DNA of 5,345 nucleotides, taken from assembly GCA_011051425.1 (NCBI GenBank), contig DRLF01000356.1:1-5345 (forward strand), given 5' to 3'. The position numbers were made by a program, and so were the translations under genes. Each line of letters begins with the position of its first letter. Within the stretch, counting starts at the first letter, position 1. The notes below the pieces were generated by a model. It had not been told where the DNA came from. It made no database searches and was given only the letters and a program-made list of their open reading frames with translations. Shown here in pieces: positions 1-5,345 of the stretch. This DNA is from Thiolapillus brandeum. Its GTDB lineage: Bacteria; Pseudomonadota; Gammaproteobacteria; Chromatiales; Chromatiaceae.

Positions 1-174
1 TTCATCAACCTGTCCCGCACCGAGGGCATCATTCCGGCCCTGGAAAGCGCTCACCCCATTGCCCATGCCTGCAAGCTGGCGAAAGAGATGTCGCCCGATC
101 AGTCCATTCTGGTGAACCTTTCCGGCCGGGGTGACAAGGATGCAGATTTCGTCGCGGAAAAGCTGGATTTGTAA
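1..174 (+). CDS. trpB: Tryptophan synthase beta chain, C-terminal fragment (5' end outside window)
   Basis: This is the last 57 codons of a gene that enters from the left and ends at TAA 172-174. The visible residues carry two hallmark C-terminal motifs of the PLP enzyme Trp[11 protein letters not shown] (visible residues 7-16) and LSGRGDKD (40-47). By comparison with the enterobacterial enzyme, the serine in SGRGDKD is the one that hydrogen-bonds the PLP pyridine nitrogen. TrpB condenses indole with L-serine to make tryptophan in the cytoplasm, normally as an alpha2-beta2 complex with TrpA. The PLP lysine and the glycine-rich phosphate loop lie outside the window. The tail is short, ending a few residues after the motif, as expected for a complete C-terminus. 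No trpA follows: the next gene is unrelated and is separated by 78 nt containing a hairpin. Family assignment is firm; whether this is the main trpB copy cannot be seen. Confidence 0.93.
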   Translation, partial: FINLSRTEGIIPALESAHPIAHACKLAKEMSPDQSILVNLSGRGDKDADFVAEKLDL

Positions 175-199
175 CAAGACCTGCTTTCAGCGTAAGATC

Positions 200-228
200 A
201 GATGCACGTCAGGGATTGACGTGCATTT
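200..228 (+). terminator. Strong hairpin after trpB, candidate intrinsic terminator
   Basis: ATGCACGTCA (202-211) and TGACGTGCAT (217-226) form a perfect 10-bp inverted repeat around a 5-nt loop GGGAT. A G-U pair and an A-U pair extend the stem to 12 bp (200-211 with 217-228). It starts 26 nt after the trpB stop and ends 24 nt before the next ATG. The stem is strong, but only three U residues lie at its 3' edge before C, so the U-tract is poor for a classical intrinsic terminator. The symmetry could instead be a protein-binding operator, or a leader structure for the downstream gene. Terminator is the simplest reading because of its position. Confidence 0.5.
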
Positions 229-252
229 CAACCACTGCTCAGGGAGAGAGCC

Positions 253-681
253 ATGTCAAAAGCAAGCATCTGTTTTTTCTTCATTATTTCTTTTCTGCCC
301 ATCAGCAGCCAGGCGGCGCAGGTGTATCGCTGTGTGGCAACCGACGGCAGCGTCAGCTTTCAGCAGCAGGCCTGTGAGGGTGAGGGCACACGTATGGAAA
401 CCGGTGAAGCCCAGGCCGTCTGGGCATCCCTGCGCTCCGGGGAGCAGTCACTGTACGATCAGTATCGCAAGCGCGACAGGGACAGACTGAAACGCAAACG
501 CCAGATTGCCCGAAACAGGCAGAAACCCAGGACGGCAGACGACCGAACCTGCTGGAAAAAGCGCCAGCAACTGGAATCCGTCAGCGCCAGACTGCGTCGT
601 GGCTACAAGGCCTCGCAGGGCAATGAGCTGCGCCGCAGGCGCGACAGTTATGAAGACTATCTGCGTACTTTCTGCCCCTGA
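253..681 (+). CDS. Secreted DUF4124-like protein with four mature cysteines
   Basis: A 142-residue protein whose ATG at 253 is preceded by a good ribosome binding site, AGGGAG at 241-246. Residues 1-21/22 look like a Sec signal peptide: basic start, hydrophobic core FFFIISFLPI, then SQA/A before Gln. The mature N-terminus, VYRCV-x-DGSVSFQQQAC (about 24-41), matches the small DUF4124-type beta module common in proteobacterial exported proteins. A highly charged Arg/Lys/Gln-rich segment follows (about 70-95, probably helical). The C-terminal module starts at Cys100 and ends at Cys141, with a LRRGYKAS-x-GNELRRRR-x-SYEDYL pattern. Cys27/41 and Cys100/141 are plausible disulfide pairs, which would suit the periplasm. 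The biochemical function of this family is not known to me. The gene stands alone on this strand and converges on the tandem thioredoxin gene, with 15 nt between the stop codons. Family call is from sequence pattern only. Confidence 0.85.
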   Translation: MSKASICFFFIISFLPISSQAAQVYRCVATDGSVSFQQQACEGEGTRMETGEAQAVWASLRSGEQSLYDQYRKRDRDRLKRKRQIARNRQKPRTADDRTCWKKRQQLESVSARLRRGYKASQGNELRRRRDSYEDYLRTFCP

Positions 682-696
682 ACGGCCGCCTGCAGA

Positions 697-1725
697 TCAG
701 CGGTTGCGGTCAGCGGATCGCCACAGCTGGAAGCTGGGATGGGACAGATAACCCTTGCTCAGCACATAGTTGAGCACATTGCGCAGACGGAAAAAATGTA
801 CCACCGAATCCACGCGAATGATCTCCTTGCCGTTTTCATCGAAGAAAATCAGGGTAGGGGCATAGAACACGCCCAGTGAATTCGCCCATTCCCGGGCGCT
901 GAGCTTGCGCCCGTCCGGCGTAATCACCGGCTCGTTGCCACGCATGTTCAGCTGTACGCTGTCGAAGGCATCAAACAGCTCCTGAATGGCCGGCTGGCGC
1001 AGCAACTGGGTGTGCAGGATGTCGCAGGCATGACAGTTGCCCTGTTCGAAAAATACCGCCAGGGGGCGTTCACCGGGAAACTTACTGCGGTCCAGATGAT
1101 AGGGCGGCGGCAGGAAAAAGTCCTCTTCCACCATGTCCTCTGCCTCGAACCTGAGGGTGCTGTCACCCCGGGCCAGGTAGACATTGAAGCGTTCCCGCTT
1201 GTAATGCTCTCCCGCCACATACTCCAGCGCCGCCCTGAACTGGTAGGGGGGATAGTAGCCCCGCAGGCGCAGGGCGATGTTGCCATCCTTGTCATAGAAC
1301 ACCAGCGAGGGCGTGAAATTGGTGCCCATCTTCAGCGCATAGTCCCGCTGGCTCATGGTGTTGCCGGCCGGGTCGGTGACCTCTTCCGGGCTCCAGATAT
1401 CAATGCCGATGACATCGAAATTGTCCCTGGTGTATTTGACGATATCCGGCATCTTGAAATTGATTTCCATGAGCTGCCGGCAGTAGGGGCAGCGCTTCTG
1501 ACCGAAATACACGATGATGCCGCGCTTGCCGTTGTCCACGGCTTCCTTGAGATCGTCTTTCAGATCCAGGAAGCTGTCCTTGAACCAGTCCGGATGCTGC
1601 ACCATTTCCTTCAGGGGAACATCATCAAAAACCAGCGGATCTTCCCCGACATCGGCCATTGCCATGCCACCCGTCCAGACGAGCAGCAGCAACATGTGAA
1701 TCAGGATGGCGGGGCGCAGACTCAT
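697..1725 (-). CDS. Exported tandem thioredoxin-fold protein (CPYC and CHAC), SoxW-like first domain
   Basis: A 342-residue protein with a signal peptide (about 1-24; hydrophobic ILIHMLLLLVW, cleavage likely after AMA), so probably periplasmic. Two thioredoxin folds follow. Domain 1 (about 50-175) has the active site CPYC at 79-82 and the cis-proline loop T138-P139, and resembles the Thioredoxin_2/SoxW type. Domain 2 (about 215-325) has CHAC at 231-234 and cis-proline A289-P290. Both CxxC pairs are intact, so a thiol-disulfide oxidoreductase is expected; two domains in one chain could relay electrons or act on two partners. The ATG at 1723-1725 overlaps the cysQ stop as ATGA, so translation is probably coupled, which fits its weak ribosome binding site. 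SoxW proteins support thiosulfate oxidation in sulfur oxidisers, but no sox gene is visible here, so that role is only a possibility. Its reducing partner and substrate are unknown. Confidence 0.87.
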   Translation of the reverse strand: MSLRPAILIHMLLLLVWTGGMAMADVGEDPLVFDDVPLKEMVQHPDWFKDSFLDLKDDLKEAVDNGKRGIIVYFGQKRCPYCRQLMEINFKMPDIVKYTRDNFDVIGIDIWSPEEVTDPAGNTMSQRDYALKMGTNFTPSLVFYDKDGNIALRLRGYYPPYQFRAALEYVAGEHYKRERFNVYLARGDSTLRFEAEDMVEEDFFLPPPYHLDRSKFPGERPLAVFFEQGNCHACDILHTQLLRQPAIQELFDAFDSVQLNMRGNEPVITPDGRKLSAREWANSLGVFYAPTLIFFDENGKEIIRVDSVVHFFRLRNVLNYVLSKGYLSHPSFQLWRSADRNR

Positions 1726-2510
1726 AAATAGGATTTCCAGTCGATGGTGTCATCACCGAACACCAGAAAATACGGATTCAGCAGCGAATCCTTCTGATTA
1801 TAGGCCAGACGCTGCAAATCGGTGTCCGTCACCTGCCCTCCCGCCGCTTCCACGACCGCCTGTGCGGCCGCCGTGTCCCATTCCGAGGTTGGCCCCAGAC
1901 GGGGATAGATATCCGCCTTGCCTTCTGCCACCAGGCACAGTTTCAGGGAACTGCCCATGCTGACCATCTCGTGGGGAGGCAGCTTCTGCAGGAACTGCAC
2001 CAGACTGTCGCCGGCATGGGAGCGGCTGCCCGCCACCCGCATGGGCGATGCACATGGCCGGGTAACCTGTATCGGCACCGGTTCGCCTTGGCCTTCCTGG
2101 CGAAAGGCGCCGGCCTGGATATCGCCAAAGTAGGTGACTCCGGTAACCGGCACATACACCACACCCATCACCGGATAGCCGTCATCGATGAGCGCGATGT
2201 TCACCGTGAATTCGCCGTTGCGCTTGACGAACTCGCGGGTGCCATCGAGAGGATCGATCAGCCAGTAACGCCGCCACTGCCTGCGCTGTGCATAGGGAAT
2301 GGACGCAGACTCTTCTGAAAGTACCGGAATCTCCGGCGTCAGCTGTCCGAGCGCCGCTTCGATGAGCCGGTGCGATGCCATGTCCGCCTGGGTGAGGGGC
2401 GAGCTGTCGGCCTTCTCCTCCACCTCGAAGTCCTGGGCATACACCTGCAGAATGGCATCTCCCGCGTCGCGGGCGATCTGGTTGATATGCTGGATGTCTG
2501 GTAATGTCAT
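1722..2510 (-). CDS. cysQ: 3'(2'),5'-bisphosphate nucleotidase CysQ
   Basis: A 262-residue member of the inositol monophosphatase-like superfamily. It hydrolyses 3'-phosphoadenosine 5'-phosphate (PAP), left over from PAPS reduction in sulfate assimilation, to AMP and phosphate in the cytoplasm. The metal-site signatures are all present: SEES at 65-68, DPLDGT at 86-91 followed by REFVKRNGEFTVNIAL, and EWDTAAA at 210-216. The stretch SSLKLCLVAEGKADIYPRLGPT just before the last motif and the C-terminal LLNPYFLVFGD are typical of CysQ rather than of SuhB-type inositol phosphatases. I chose the ATG at 2508-2510, which is preceded by a purine-rich AGAAAAGA. An upstream GTG at 2538-2540 would add ten residues but has no ribosome binding site. 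The gene is first in an operon with the tandem thioredoxin gene (ATGA overlap) and is divergent from yrfG. Length fits the family. Confidence 0.94.
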   Translation of the reverse strand: MTLPDIQHINQIARDAGDAILQVYAQDFEVEEKADSSPLTQADMASHRLIEAALGQLTPEIPVLSEESASIPYAQRRQWRRYWLIDPLDGTREFVKRNGEFTVNIALIDDGYPVMGVVYVPVTGVTYFGDIQAGAFRQEGQGEPVPIQVTRPCASPMRVAGSRSHAGDSLVQFLQKLPPHEMVSMGSSLKLCLVAEGKADIYPRLGPTSEWDTAAAQAVVEAAGGQVTDTDLQRLAYNQKDSLLNPYFLVFGDDTIDWKSYL

Positions 2511-2590
2511 GTATGAATCTTTTCTTATTCTGGTAAGCACAGGCTACAAAGCTGACAGGCAGAGTGCAAACGCTTTTTTTGGAGAATTCC
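2511..2590. promoter_or_regulatory. Divergent cysQ / yrfG intergenic region, probable promoters for both
   Basis: These 80 nt separate the two divergent starts and must hold, or lie close to, both promoters. No strong sigma-70 promoter is evident. On the plus strand, TACAAA at 2545-2550 is a possible -10 element with only a weak -35 (TTCTTA-like) near 2522-2528. On the minus strand the AT-rich stretch around 2517-2530 could hold a -10 for cysQ. A run of seven T residues (2574-2580) directly precedes the yrfG ribosome binding site. The sequence GTGCAAACGC at 2564-2573 resembles half of a PurR operator. The regional role is firm from gene orientation; the individual elements are guesses. Confidence 0.4.
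2581..2584 (+). promoter_or_regulatory. yrfG ribosome binding site (decides the start)
   Basis: GGAG lies six bases before ATG 2591, between a T-run and AATTCC. It supports ATG 2591 as the start over the in-frame GTG at 2564, which would place this site inside the coding region and would add nine residues absent from known YrfG proteins. Confidence 0.75.
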
Positions 2591-3253
2591 ATGTTTGACT
2601 GGGCACAGATCGATACGGTACTGCTGGATATGGACGGCACCCTGCTGGATCTGCATTTCGACAACCATTTCTGGCTGGAATATGTGCCAAGACGCTATGC
2701 CGAACAACATGGCCTGAGTCTGGAAGCGGCCACCGAGGAGCTGATGCAGCGCTACAGGCGGGTCGAAGGCACGCTGGACTGGTACTGCGTGGACTACTGG
2801 AGCCGGGAACTGGCGCTGGACATTCCCCTGCTGAAAACGGAAGTGGAGCACCTCATCGCCGTGCATCCCCACGTGACCGATTTTCTGGAATGCCTGGGCA
2901 CATCCGGCAAGTCACGGGTGCTGGTGACCAACGCCCATCAGAAAGCGCTGCAGCTGAAAATGGGGAAAACCCGCCTGGGAGCTTATCTGGATCAGGTGAT
3001 CAGCGCCCATGACATCGGCCTGCCGAAAGAAAACCCGGCGTTCTGGGAACGCCTGCAACAGGTCGTGCATTTTTCGCCGGAGCGCAGCCTGTTCATCGAC
3101 GACAGTCTGCCGGTGCTGCGTTCAGCCCGTGATTTTGGCATCGGCAATCTGCTGTGCATGCTGCAGCCGGATGCCCGGCAGCCCGCCAGGGAAATCAGCG
3201 AATTCCCGGCGCTGCAGCATTTCGAACCGCTGTTACAGGACCTGGCTTGCTGA
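2591..3253 (+). CDS. yrfG: GMP/IMP nucleotidase YrfG (HAD superfamily)
   Basis: A 220-residue cytoplasmic HAD-type phosphatase, very near the length of E. coli YrfG as I recall it. It aligns throughout with that protein: DTVLLDMDGTLLDL at the N-terminus, LDWYCVDYWS in the cap, LVTNAH, and LFIDDS. The HAD motifs are complete: motif I DMDGT (13-17, nucleophile Asp13 and acid/base Asp15), motif II Thr113 in LVTNAH, motif III Lys146 in LPKE, and motif IV Asp170-Asp171. The cap is the small helical type inserted after motif I (about 20-90). The E. coli enzyme dephosphorylates GMP and IMP to nucleosides, so a role in purine nucleotide turnover is inferred. It diverges from cysQ and converges on the GGDEF-EAL gene with 3 nt between stop codons. 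In many gammaproteobacteria nudE sits between yrfG and cysQ; here it is absent. Confidence 0.93.
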   Translation: MFDWAQIDTVLLDMDGTLLDLHFDNHFWLEYVPRRYAEQHGLSLEAATEELMQRYRRVEGTLDWYCVDYWSRELALDIPLLKTEVEHLIAVHPHVTDFLECLGTSGKSRVLVTNAHQKALQLKMGKTRLGAYLDQVISAHDIGLPKENPAFWERLQQVVHFSPERSLFIDDSLPVLRSARDFGIGNLLCMLQPDARQPAREISEFPALQHFEPLLQDLAC

Positions 3254-3266
3254 AAGTCAGCTTTTT
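3249..3266 (+). terminator. Compact candidate intrinsic terminator of yrfG
   Basis: GCTGA (3249-3253) and TCAGC (3257-3261) form a 5-bp stem around AAG, followed at once by TTTTT (3262-3266). The left arm contains the yrfG TGA stop and the right arm contains the complement of the opposite gene's TGA stop. The stem is short, so strength is uncertain, but position and U-tract are right. On the minus strand the same hairpin is followed by AAG rather than a U-run, so it should serve yrfG only. Confidence 0.45.
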
Positions 3267-5345
3267 CTCGAAGCGCTGCTCTTTTCCGGAAGGCTCATTT
3301 CGGTGGCGCCCAGGAAGCTCAGAAGCGCATCCGTGGGCAGCGGCTTGCTGATGATGTATCCCTGCAGGTAGTCACAGCCGATATTGATCAGATAGCGCCT
3401 CTGCGCTTCGGTCTCCACGCCCTCGGCCACGACTTTCATGCCGAAGCTGTGCGCCAGCTGGGTAATGGCCTTGACCAGAATCGCATCATCCTCATCCGAT
3501 GAAATATCCCTGACGAACTCCCTGTCGATCTTGATGCTGTCGAAGGGATAACTGCGCAGATGGTTGAGCGAAGACTGCCCGGTACCAAAATCATCCAGCA
3601 CCAGCGGAATGCCCAGCTGCCGCAGTTCACTGAACAGGGCCCGTGCCGTGGCCAGGTCTTCCAGCAGTGTATCCTCGGTGATCTCCAGCGTGATCAGGGA
3701 AGGGTATTTCAGGCGCCGCAGCGTGGTGATCACACCGCTGTGACGGCTGGGGTCACGCAGCGCACTCGGGGCCATGTTGATGGACACGCGCAATCGTATG
3801 CCGTATTCGTTGAGCACATGTTCCTGCAGATCATCGACCTGGGCGAAAAGATGTTCGGTCACTTTCCGGCTCAAATCCAGATTCTGGCTTTTCATGGTCT
3901 CCATGAACTCGTCCGGATAGATCAGCGGACCGTTTTCCGGCTGCCAGCGCATGAGTGCCTCCACAGCAATGAGCTGTCCGGTGCTGGCATCGACGATAGG
4001 CTGATAGTGGAACAGGAATTCCTTTTTCAGCGCAGCATCACGCAGGCGGTGTTCCAGGTCGAGCTGACGGCTGACCCGCTGCAACAGTTCGCTGGAGAAG
4101 AAGTGATAGTTGTTCTTGCCGCAACGCTTGGCCTCATACATGGCCGAGTCGGCATCACGCAGCAGATCCTCGGGCTGGTTGTCATCGTAAGGCGCAATGG
4201 AAATGCCGATGGAGCCGGAGATATGATACTGCTGGCTGCCGATTTCCAGCGGAGACTGCAGCTCCTTGAGTATCTTCAGCGCCACGTTTCGGGCGAAAGC
4301 CTTTTGTCCGATATCTTCCAGGAGAATGGCGAACTCGTCTCCCCCCAGGCGCGCCACCGTATCGGATTTGCGTATGACCTTCTGCAAACGGCGGGCCACG
4401 TTGACCAGCAGCTCATCCCCGGCAAAATGGCCGAGGGCATCGTTTATCTGCTTGAAATTGTCCAGATCGAGAAAAAGCAGGGCCACCATCTTGTTGTGGC
4501 GGCGGGCGATGCTCAGTGCATGTTCCAGCCGATCCATGAACAGCAGCCGGTTGGGCAACTGGGTAAGGGGATCGTGATGCGCCAGATGATCCAGCCCCTG
4601 CTGGCGCTTCCACACCTGCCGCCGCATCTCGCTGAAGGCCTCGACCAGATCCTGGGTTTCCGCCAGCTTGGACTGGGGTATAACCACATCGCTGTTGCCA
4701 TTGGCCTCCTGGCGCAGGGCATGGGCCGTATCGGCTATGGGCTTGATCACGCGGATGCGCAGATAAACATACGCAAACAGTATCCACAGGATGCCCAGCC
4801 CGGTCAGCAGGAAGATGGTCTGGCTGAGCCGCGAGGCTACGTTCGTCAGGCCGGTGGTGTCATCGGCAGTTTGCTGTACCAGCGCATCCTGCAGTTTTTT
4901 CAGGTCGGTCTGCATCGAGCGGATATGGGGCAACAGTGAACTCTTGTACACATACAGGTCTTCACGCCAGCGCTGGCTGTGCAGACTCGCCAGCAGATCC
5001 TGGTAGGACTGCCGCCACTCATCCACATTCCTCAGCAGACGCTGCCAGACACCGTCTTCGACCACGGACAGCCTTTTCGGCACACGGCTTTCTTCGAGTT
5101 CCAGCAGCAACTGCTGCATCTTTTTCAGGTATTTGCCGATGTTCCTGACGCTATCCTCTATCCCCATTTCCGGGTTGTCGGAGAACACGCTGAAGCGGTT
5201 GGCCACCAGCAGGTTGACTTCGGACTGCAACTGCTGCCAGGTATGGCGCGCCTGATAGACCAGGTGCGTGAATTCACTCACGTCCTTGCGCTGTACCATC
5301 TGGCCGACGATGCTGTCCAGGGCGTCATGTATCGCACGGGACTTT
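3257..5345 (-). CDS. Membrane-bound GGDEF-EAL cyclic-di-GMP enzyme (N-terminus outside window)
   Basis: The reading frame stays open to the window's right edge, so at least 695 residues are visible and the true start is not. Numbering here is from the internal Met at 5299. Residues 1-155 are predicted helical and rich in Leu/Gln/Arg, like a four-helix-bundle periplasmic sensor. A transmembrane helix follows (about 161-180) and then a HAMP-like linker (about 182-233, with VIKPIAD). An earlier transmembrane helix is expected upstream. The GGDEF domain (about 238-400) has LDLDNFKQIND (277-287), intact GGDEF (319-323) and an RxxD inhibitory site (RKSD, 310-313) five residues before it. The EAL domain (about 412-665) keeps EALMRW (447-452), Asn508, LEITED, DDFGTG (569-574), IKID, EGVET and LQGY. 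Synthesis and hydrolysis of c-di-GMP are therefore both possible; the net activity cannot be read from sequence. The ligand is unknown. Confidence 0.93.
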   Translation of the reverse strand, partial: KSRAIHDALDSIVGQMVQRKDVSEFTHLVYQARHTWQQLQSEVNLLVANRFSVFSDNPEMGIEDSVRNIGKYLKKMQQLLLELEESRVPKRLSVVEDGVWQRLLRNVDEWRQSYQDLLASLHSQRWREDLYVYKSSLLPHIRSMQTDLKKLQDALVQQTADDTTGLTNVASRLSQTIFLLTGLGILWILFAYVYLRIRVIKPIADTAHALRQEANGNSDVVIPQSKLAETQDLVEAFSEMRRQVWKRQQGLDHLAHHDPLTQLPNRLLFMDRLEHALSIARRHNKMVALLFLDLDNFKQINDALGHFAGDELLVNVARRLQKVIRKSDTVARLGGDEFAILLEDIGQKAFARNVALKILKELQSPLEIGSQQYHISGSIGISIAPYDDNQPEDLLRDADSAMYEAKRCGKNNYHFFSSELLQRVSRQLDLEHRLRDAALKKEFLFHYQPIVDASTGQLIAVEALMRWQPENGPLIYPDEFMETMKSQNLDLSRKVTEHLFAQVDDLQEHVLNEYGIRLRVSINMAPSALRDPSRHSGVITTLRRLKYPSLITLEITEDTLLEDLATARALFSELRQLGIPLVLDDFGTGQSSLNHLRSYPFDSIKIDREFVRDISSDEDDAILVKAITQLAHSFGMKVVAEGVETEAQRRYLINIGCDYLQGYIISKPLPTDALLSFLGATEMSLPEKSSASRKS

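Noticed and set aside
131..490. Open frame overlapping the trpB end and the DUF4124-like gene
   Set aside because: It runs out of frame through both the trpB C-terminal motif and the signal peptide of the next gene; no ribosome binding site or recognisable domain.
630..642. GCGCC-GCA-GGCGC hairpin near the end of the DUF4124-like gene
   Set aside because: No T-run follows on either strand, and it encodes the arginine-rich LRRRRD stretch, which explains the GC-rich symmetry.
682..720. Possible bidirectional terminator between the convergent DUF4124-like and thioredoxin genes
   Set aside because: Only short broken pairings (GATC ends, repeated TCAGCGG) and no T-run; nothing I can support as a terminator.
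1012..1731. Open frame of 239 codons on the plus strand opposite the tandem thioredoxin gene
   Set aside because: Antisense to a gene with clear CxxC and cis-proline motifs; its translation has no recognisable features.
2511..2540. GTG at 2538-2540 as an earlier cysQ start
   Set aside because: No ribosome binding site precedes it, and the ten extra residues are not family-like; ATG 2508-2510 has a purine-rich site upstream.
2564..2590. GTG at 2564 as an earlier yrfG start
   Set aside because: It would bury the GGAG site at 2581-2584 and add residues missing from known YrfG proteins.
3560..4939. Long open frame (459 codons) on the plus strand opposite the GGDEF-EAL gene
   Set aside because: It lies fully antisense to a well-recognised gene, its translation shows no domain I recognise, and it has no evident ribosome binding site. 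It looks like a codon-bias shadow.
1..5345. tRNA, rRNA, CRISPR array, insertion sequence, prophage or attachment site
   Set aside because: No cloverleaf, spaced repeats, terminal inverted repeats or transposase/integrase motifs seen; nearly all bases are explained by six housekeeping-type or signalling genes.

Overview
The window is ordinary bacterial chromosome, dense with genes and moderately GC-rich by eye. It most likely comes from a gammaproteobacterium. The best evidence is a YrfG-type GMP/IMP nucleotidase next to cysQ, a neighbourhood typical of that class. A DUF4124-like secreted protein and a membrane GGDEF-EAL protein fit the same group. The periplasmic tandem thioredoxin, whose first half resembles SoxW, hints at a sulfur-oxidising relative, but this is weak inference. 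No mobile element, tRNA, rRNA or CRISPR array is visible.

Layout: (1) 1-174, plus strand, is the 3' end of trpB. (2) 175-252 is a short intergenic stretch with a strong 12-bp hairpin. (3) 253-681, plus strand, is a small exported cysteine-containing protein of DUF4124 type. (4) 697-2510, minus strand, is a two-gene operon of cysQ followed, with an ATGA overlap, by an exported protein with two thioredoxin folds (CPYC and CHAC). (5) 2511-2590 is the divergent promoter region. (6) 2591-3253, plus strand, is yrfG. (7) 3257 to the window edge, minus strand, is a membrane-anchored c-di-GMP enzyme with a helical sensor region, HAMP, GGDEF and EAL. Its N-terminus lies beyond the window.

How the genes relate: cysQ and yrfG are divergently transcribed small-molecule phosphatases. 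CysQ removes PAP, the by-product of sulfate assimilation, and YrfG dephosphorylates purine monophosphates. The exported tandem thioredoxin is tied to cysQ by translational overlap, but its target is unknown. The trpB end is not followed by trpA. The GGDEF-EAL gene is a separate transcription unit that ends 3 nt from the yrfG stop. Its visible catalytic motifs and the RxxD inhibitory site all look intact.

I found no clear undescribed system. The points most worth a second look are the cysQ/tandem-thioredoxin pair, the missing trpA, the hairpin after trpB, and the compact terminator built from the two facing stop codons at 3249-3266.
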